Below, one piece after another: positions 57,438 through 64,000 of a DNA stretch of 64,000 bases (positions within the stretch are counted from its first letter, which is position 1; each line of letters begins with the position of its first letter). Origin of the DNA: Oscheius dolichura (Eukaryota; Nematoda; Chromadorea; Rhabditida; Rhabditidae); NCBI GenBank assembly GCA_932521035.1, contig OW051495.1, forward strand, positions 558,001 through 622,000, in the 5' to 3' direction. The notes under the pieces were generated by a model. It did not search any database. It had not been told where the DNA came from and saw only the letters and a list, made by a program, of their open reading frames with translations. The translations under genes and the position numbers were made by a program.

Positions 57438-60107
57438 TTAGGTGTCAAGTGGGTGAATATGTCCGTAGGACATTTCATAATAGGCGTCCTCCTGGATTAC
57501 GGTAACCTCGAAAGAAGAAAATCCTATTTCCTCCAATTCTGAATCCCTTCCTTTTCATTGAATTTCAAATGGTTTTATGGGAAGTTGATGAAGATATTTG
57601 GAATTGCTCTACTGTTCGGGTGATTTAGTGTTTACCTCATAATCAACAAAAAAAAAAGAAATCCATTTGAAAGAAAAATTGGAATAGAGAGCAGAGCTGT
57701 TTTTTTTAAAAAATGTTCTGCGGTACCTATTATAGCGGATATTTTTCATTTGTAGCTCATCACTACAGACCAATATGTTCAACAAACACCAACTTTTCCC
57801 TTTTTATTCCTGTTTTTTTCAGGAAACCCACTCGTTTTGTAACGGACAAAAACAAAAACTACTGTACTGTAGGCTTATACAGTAGTTCAAATATGGAAAG
57901 GAAATTATAATCTTTACAATCTGAAGAGTAACTAATACAAAGAACCCAAATTAGTTCATAAAGACCCTATAAAACGGAAAGGATTCGAAATTGTTTCATC
58001 TATACTTCTAATATTATCCGAGTATGGAAGCTTTCGATCCCATACTCTTCCTTCTAAAAAAACTACTCGATTACTGAGAATACAGAGGAAGTTACATCTT
58101 CTGCCTCTTCTCGAAACTACTGTTTCGTTCCGGCTACTTTACCCTCCATTTCTTCCGATTCTTTAGTTATCCCTACCCATTTTTGATTCAATTTTCATAT
58201 AAAGGAACCGGATTTCTAAAAGAAAACGGTCGTTTGATTTTTGCTTCTACACTAGAAATTGAATTGTTTCGCTAGTTTTACTTATAATTTCTTCTGCCGA
58301 AAATTTTCAATTTACCCTACCTTCTCCCCGTTTCTCCCCGTCTTCACCGTCTTCCTCTTCCTCTCCTTCGAAAATATAGCGAATGCCTTTAAATTCTGGT
58401 AGCGGAGGACTCGAAGTAGCCATTTCCAGTCAATCCCAGTATTAAAAATAAGAAGGGGGAGAGTACCGGAAGGAGTCGACGATTGCCTGGTGACCACGGC
58501 AACTGGGACAAAAAAGAGGAGGACGGGATTATTGTAGGCTGGGTCAGGTAACTATACTACAGCTACCTTCTGTGGTAAACAAGCCGGGAAAATAGAGGGG
58601 AAGGGGTCGATTTTTTATCTTCTCCTCTTTTCCCTCCCCCTCCCCTTCCTTCTAGTAGAGTTAATTCTCAAGTGGCAGCTTGATTGGGAACAGCCCCTTC
58701 ACATGTTTCAAAGCAGTCTAATTCGTCCTCGTAAACCGACAGGGAGGGAAGGGAAACAGCCAAATGGGTGGGCGGATTGTATTTCCTTCCTCTTTTTTTT
58801 TTGATAGCAAAGCTGCCAACGAATTGTCAGAAAAATAAGGATTTGGCTAATAATAATGGTGTAAAACTGCAGGAATTAGAAGATTCCATATCTCATTTGG
58901 ACTGATTTCTGAAGAGTTACAGGATCTAACAAACTAACACTAACAAGACCGCCAAGTAAAAGTTTCACTTACAAGAGAGGCAATCCATTTAAAAAATCTA
59001 GAAGTTCTATTCAATCGAATAAAGCCAATAACCTTTCGGAATTCGTTAAATTTTAGAAATCCTTGGGTTTTACTGGAGCTATAAGATTCTAACTGAAGTT
59101 TTTGTTTCATTGAAAAGATGATAAAGGTGAAAAAAGATGAATTGAATCAAGAAACGAGAAATTTGTCTTCTTTATTATGTTTTGGTCGTTTTCCGTCATG
59201 TGCATTGACTCTCCTTTTGTGAATGTATTTTTAACTGACCTTCGAAACACCAAAGTAACTTTCTTCTATTTTCAGTCCAATTTTTAGCTGCCCTACTAAT
59301 TCCAAGAACTTTTTCCTGTTTTATTGGGCCAATTTATAAAAGAGCAAAGGAGATTCTGTGCTAAAGTGGTGTAATTAAAAAATTTATCAAATAAATTCAA
59401 TTTCTCAACAGTATAACTGCTCATAACAGGTAGAGTACCGTAATCCCCTCGTTTCCAAATCCCTTCCTCGTTTGTTCCTTCCAAATCATAGGAAATCTAC
59501 TTACTCCTCAACTGTCTTCCCTTCCCATTCCCCGCTGTTTCCCAGTTTGTGACCCCGTTCCCAATGAATCGCTTCAATTTACATGGGAAAAGGGGGGCAG
59601 GTGATACCGGAATAGGGTAGGGGAATGAATAGACTTCATAATGTCTCAAATAGCTGATAAATGCAGTCAATTTAGTCTGCATTGCTTTTTCATCGCCAAG
59701 CAAAATATCGATGTATACTGTATTTTTAGGATTTTCTTGCCAATAGATTAGGGAGCGTAAAAATGAAGTTATTGTACTGTAACAGAGTGTCACTAAGAAT
59801 GAGAAGAATACATTTTTGAGCTCTTTTTGAATAGCGGATGAAACTTGAGAACTTCCACTTTTAGGAAACAGGAATCGGATAAAGAAAAGAGCGTTACCGT
59901 AACCTGACAGCCCAACAAATATGAAAACTTGAAAATCTCTATGTCAAGCGGACCTAATAGTCCCAAACTGTTCAAGTTCGATAAATCCCCTTGTTGAAAC
60001 TTACAGTTGAGTTCCATTTTGCGTATCATGCCATTGAGGGTATCAGGACTGGGAACGTGTAGCTTATCCTCGTCACTGACCATCTTCTTTCTCGCCTTTT
60101 TTACCAT
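57438..60107 (-). CDS. Small acidic orphan protein (131 aa, five exons), upstream partner of the BRCT gene
   Basis: Exons 60107-60005, 59571-59505, 58502-58467, 58409-58321 and 57538-57438 join with every phase correct to 131 residues and TAA at 57438-57440. The peptide starts MVKKARKKMVSDEDKLHVPS, then PDTLNGMIRKMEL, HWERGHKLG, GEWEGKTVEE, PPLPEFKGIRYIFEGEEEE, and ends FSSFEVTVIQEDAYYEMSYG. No signal peptide or TM. CCCAATAG just before the first ATG is a possible trans-splice acceptor. Family not recognised. Being in a tight tandem with the PTIP-like gene, it could be a functional partner; the order 'W/L-x-P-P/S-P ... L ... acidic ... P-x-EF' vaguely recalls the PTIP partner PA1 (PAGR1), but this is too weak to assign. 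Confidence 0.6.
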
Positions 60108-63100
60108 ACTATTGGGGGGAGGCCAGTAAACACAACGAGCTTGCTGAATTTACGTCAGATTCGTAGACACGGTGAAAGGTGGAATAGGTAACAAGATGGA
60201 GGAATTCTTATAAGGGGAGGGTAAAACAGTGAAAATTGGAGTAAAGGATGGCTAGAAAGTGGAAAACGGATTATAAAGACCTACTGAAGATTATTTCTAC
60301 AAAATTTATGATCAAGACGGATCGAAACATTCAAATTTTAGTAGAAAACAAATAGCACAAAAAAACAATTTGTTCAAAGTTGGAAGTAGTTTCCCGTACC
60401 AGTAGAAAAATTAGCGAGGAGATGAAAATTTCCTTATCAAGAAAGGAGAAAACACAGAAAATCTACAGGGAAGCTGGAAAATATGAGACAAACTGATCAG
60501 TTTCCAATTTCTCAAAATTTATGATAAAAGCAGGATGATACATCCATATTTTCATGAAAAAGTAGGTACAAATCATTGTTTTTATTCATTCGTATTCTGA
60601 AGCGCGCGGTTTTTATAAAATGTACGGAAGTATGTGCCATTGAATATTGCACAGTTCCGAAAAGTTCCTTTCTAGCGTCGCCAAAACGTTAAAAAATCCC
60701 CGAGAGCAAAATGTTTTTTTTTCTCTCCACTCTCTCTCTCTCCGAGACCAGATGTTTCTCTTTTCCCTCCCCGGATTGAATAGAAAAGAATGAGAGAAAT
60801 TGAAGAATTGAGAAGGGAGGGATGACATCTGCTACCCGAGAGATACTGGGAAAAGGAAGGAAAGCGGGGGAAAGCGACACACGGGAGGGGATTATCCGCT
60901 CTGACGGATTAGACTTTCCCCTTTTCTCTCTCGGTTTTGTCAGTTGCGTGCAGAACGTAAAGAAGAAGAGGACCTAATCAACCGAACACGACCTATACAC
61001 ACCGGTACACAACGACGGACCAAAGCAACTGACGTAAAACTATACTATGCCTTCTGTTTTCGCGGAATATTGGGATGCGGCTAATAATCGAATAATGTTT
61101 CCAATAGCGTGATTATATTTTTATGGAATTGTGAAAACATTTGAGAAAATAAGAACGTTTCTAGGTTTTGGCTGCCTCTTATCAATAAAATTCAAAATTT
61201 CAAATATTCCAGTTCGGTTATCCATTTCAGATTTCAGTTAGAAAGTTTCCCCTCAAAGGTATTTCATTTATCCAATAAGATGTACCACTAATTATCCAAA
61301 ATAAACACTATCTGCTCAAATTAACGCGTGGCAGGACCTGGAAAAAGAAAATATAATTGTTTATGGAATACTGTAGGTGAGGAGGGGGAATAATGTGGTG
61401 TGGAAATGTTTCAGGGTGGCCATATTTACTATAAGAAATCTGGTCTGGAATATAGAACGAGAACGATGCATTTTGCTAGATATTCTAAAAAAAAATTAAA
61501 TAAAATCAAGGCAGAGGGATGGTTTAGGAGTGATCTAACACAAAAACGAGCGGGGATTTAGGATTTCTTGAAAATTTCGAATCCAAAATAGAAAATAGTG
61601 GTTGTTTTATGTTCTATTTGCACCATATCAAGAAAAAATTAGGAAAGATTGTATTCCGTAGACTGTGTTTGAAGGGAAATGGATAAAAAAGAGGGAAGTA
61701 ATACAAGAGAGCGAGGAGAAATGGATCACTAATATTCGTCCGACTTATCAAATTACTGGATAAGAGAAGAGTTTTTATAAGGATTTTGAAGTAAAAAACC
61801 TTTTCTTCTGCTTTTTTGGTTTCATGGAGAGTCCTTATCAAGCCAAATGTACAGTAAAGTACAATTTTAGTTTGACACCTGAACCCCTCTAATCCCAATT
61901 TATTTTAAACGATCCGTCATCAAAAAAAGGAGAGAGCGGGAAGTACCCTTTCCCAGGGCCACCAATTCCCTTTCTCTCTCTCTCTCACTCGGCTTATCTC
62001 GCGAAAAGCTCAATTTCTAGCTATGGGGGAACATGGGAAAATTGAGGAGAAATTGAAGAGAAAGTCCTATGTTTTTGACTATTTCAGGGAAGAATCGGGG
62101 GGATAATGCGCTACGGAGCTGTTAGGACACTGGACAATGTTAGAACAGATTTGTTTGTATTGGGGTACAGGGGAGGACGCAGTAGGAAACGCGGACTGTT
62201 ATAGGAAGAAGGAAAATATCCACTTGATACAAATTTTGGCCAGAGGAGTAAGAGGTGACGAAGTTTGGAATATATCAATCACTCTTGAAGTTGCAAAAAA
62301 TCGACCGAAGTGAGACGTATCCACACAAAAGTCCCAGTTGAGGTCAAGATTTTAGAGGGCAAATGAAACTCTCAATGTTCGGACAAGGTGAAATATGAGG
62401 TCGGCGACAGTGAAACAGGATCCAAAAATGGGCTCAAATACTCAAATTCGGTGGGGGAAATTGCCAAGAATTGATAAAAGGCCACAATATCTGGCAATGT
62501 AGACTTATTGAAACGGAAAGAGAACGGAGGAATAAACTTATTTTTTGTTTTTTTTCTCTACAAAATGTCCTGGAAACTGTGCACTACGGTGGCTAGCAGG
62601 TAGAGCTAACGATTGTTGACCAAATTGTAGATTTCGACTAGAAATTTGAAGGAGGAATAAAACCTTGAAAATTATTACAGTTGATGCGACTGTCTAGTAG
62701 CAGAAAACCGCCTTTCTTTCTCAAATAGGTTCATTGAAAAATGCAAGAAAACGAAAAATTAATACGAGTCTTATTGTTTTTCTTTCTTATTCAAGATGGT
62801 GTAAACATTAGAGAGAAAGGTTTTTGCCAATGAAATAAGATGAACAAAACAGTTACAATCCACTAAAAGTAAAAGAATCTAACAAGGAAAGGAGCAGCTC
62901 TCACCAGATGACAACTTTAGTAGCCACTAACCATTAGATTTAATGGTTGCGATGAAACGGAAATGAGTAGAAATTACTGAAAATAACATAATCACTGTCA
63001 TTTTTGGTCGAAAGAGCTGGAAAATTGAGCAAATCTGTATGATTTTCATTATTGACATCGATTATCAACGAATCCAATCAAAAGTTTATAAGATTTTAAT

Positions 63101-64000
63101 AATACCAACAAAAATATAAATCAGAATTTGTTAGGAAACGGGAGAGGAAAAGGTTGCAAAGAGCCCAAATTGTTCATAAACAACGGAAAGGGGAGAGGAA
63201 TAGAGGGGGAAATGGAAAAGGAACCCCAGGTTCTCCCGCCACTTCCCCCTTTCTCGCGGTCTCCTTCACTGATTAACCGGATAACTCGGGCTGGGGAGCA
63301 GGAGCGGGCCGTTTTCTCTCGCCGCCGACGGCGTGCGAAAATGATATTATAATGCTGTTCCCCGTGGGCAGTCGTCGAGGCTCACAGCTATTCCCCTATT
63401 TCTCTCGCTTGTTAGACTTTTTCACGTTAGAGAGACAAATAACATGGAAAAGTATTGAGAAAATAGAAGAGATTAGTAATTTTCCTGAAAATGTGGCCTG
63501 GGAGGAAAGAAAATACAAATTTTCTGTCAATAACCCCCTTTTCGAGAAATTTAGAGAGAGGCCACAGTTAGACAGCCAAAAACAAACAAAGCCACAGTTA
63601 GTCAGCCAAAAATGCAGAATTGTAGAAAAAGAAGCTCGTTTGGCACTGAAAATGAAGTATACGGGGGATTTCCATAGATTTTTTGAAATATACAACTATT
63701 GTAGAGAAGACAAGAAGGTCCCCTGATGATTTCTCTACGTTTCACGGAGCAGTTATTTACCAAAAATGAGAGAAATTTGCAATATTCTCCAGTCGATTTA
63801 GTCTCAAACTGTCTCTAAATACAGTAACAAGGGTAGAAATACAGCGGGATGGTAAAAAGGCAACAAATCGCCATTTTTCTAAGATCCGACTAGTGGTTAT
63901 CTACTGACGATGGGTCTAACTAGCGATAATTTATCAATATGGCACACCAAATAAATGGCTAGCTGGGTGCAATAAGTGTTGTTAGGTTTCTCTCGGCAAT
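60108..64000. other. Long stretch without a supported gene
   Basis: Low-complexity purine/pyrimidine tracts at 60720-60960 and 61970-61990 (TC repeats), GC-rich patch at 63230-63340 and AT-rich remainder. No exon set with matching phases was found on either strand. The left end may hold the promoter of the acidic-protein/BRCT gene pair. Confidence 0.4.
63581..63625 (+). repeat. Two direct copies of the GCCACAGTTAGACAGCC motif
   Basis: GCCACAGTTAGACAGCCAAA and GCCACAGTTAGTCAGCCAAA are 30 bp apart, each followed by A-rich sequence. Same motif as in the kinase intron and the elongase introns. Confidence 0.6.

Noticed and set aside
61970-61990. TC-rich run as a possible regulatory element
   Set aside because: A plain dinucleotide microsatellite; similar runs at 15.1 and 60.7 kb have no consistent position relative to genes.
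1-64000. CRISPR array, prophage, bacterial operons or rRNA genes
   Set aside because: No regularly spaced repeats, no bacterial gene organisation and no rRNA sequence were seen; the repeats present are MITEs, fold-back elements and SINE-like pieces.

Overview
The window looks like nuclear DNA from a nematode, close enough to Caenorhabditis for several genes to be recognised but clearly not C. elegans. The evidence is: many short introns (37-80 nt) with GTAAG/GTGAG donors and TTTCAG acceptors; very small start-proximal 'TTTTAG' sites that look like trans-splice acceptors; and homologues of worm gene families (a DEG-3-like acetylcholine receptor subunit, ELO-6- and ELO-3-like fatty acid elongases, an EOR-1/PLZF-like BTB zinc-finger factor, and a PTIP/PAXIP1-like BRCT protein). 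All gene models below were spliced by eye, using frame and phase agreement as the test.

Layout. 0-14 kb: two divergent copies of a P-loop kinase of a family I know from bacteria and fungi (one runs off the left edge, one complete at 13.0-14.1 kb). Between them lie an orphan coiled-coil protein (2.2-3.3 kb), an orphan secreted protein (4.3-6.8 kb), a truncated fragment (7.1-7.7 kb) and a secreted CUB-like glycine-rich protein (9.1-12.2 kb). 14.9-22.1 kb (minus): nicotinic receptor alpha-type subunit. 22-29 kb: gene-poor, with tRNA-like repeats, a MITE and weak gene remnants. 29.1-39.1 kb: EOR-1-like transcription factor with duplicated exon pieces in its introns. 39.4-40.9 kb (minus): AT-hook protein with a C2H2-like segment, convergent with it. 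42.1-48.4 kb: two tandem elongases. 49.7-60.1 kb (minus): a small acidic protein followed 149 bp later by the BRCT protein, spaced like a nematode operon. 60.1-64 kb: nothing convincing.

The intergenic and intronic DNA is rich in non-autonomous elements: one MITE family with a conserved TIR (three copies and one end), a second MITE family (two copies and one end), four long fold-back elements, tRNA-like SINE pieces, and a short dispersed motif GCCACAGTTAGACAGC clustered in the kinase intron.

The most interesting items are the pair of domesticated, intron-containing kinase genes of probable non-animal origin that share an upstream block; the operon-like pair made of an unknown acidic protein and the PTIP-like protein; and an identical copy of a zinc-finger exon, with compatible splice sites, inside an EOR-1-like intron.
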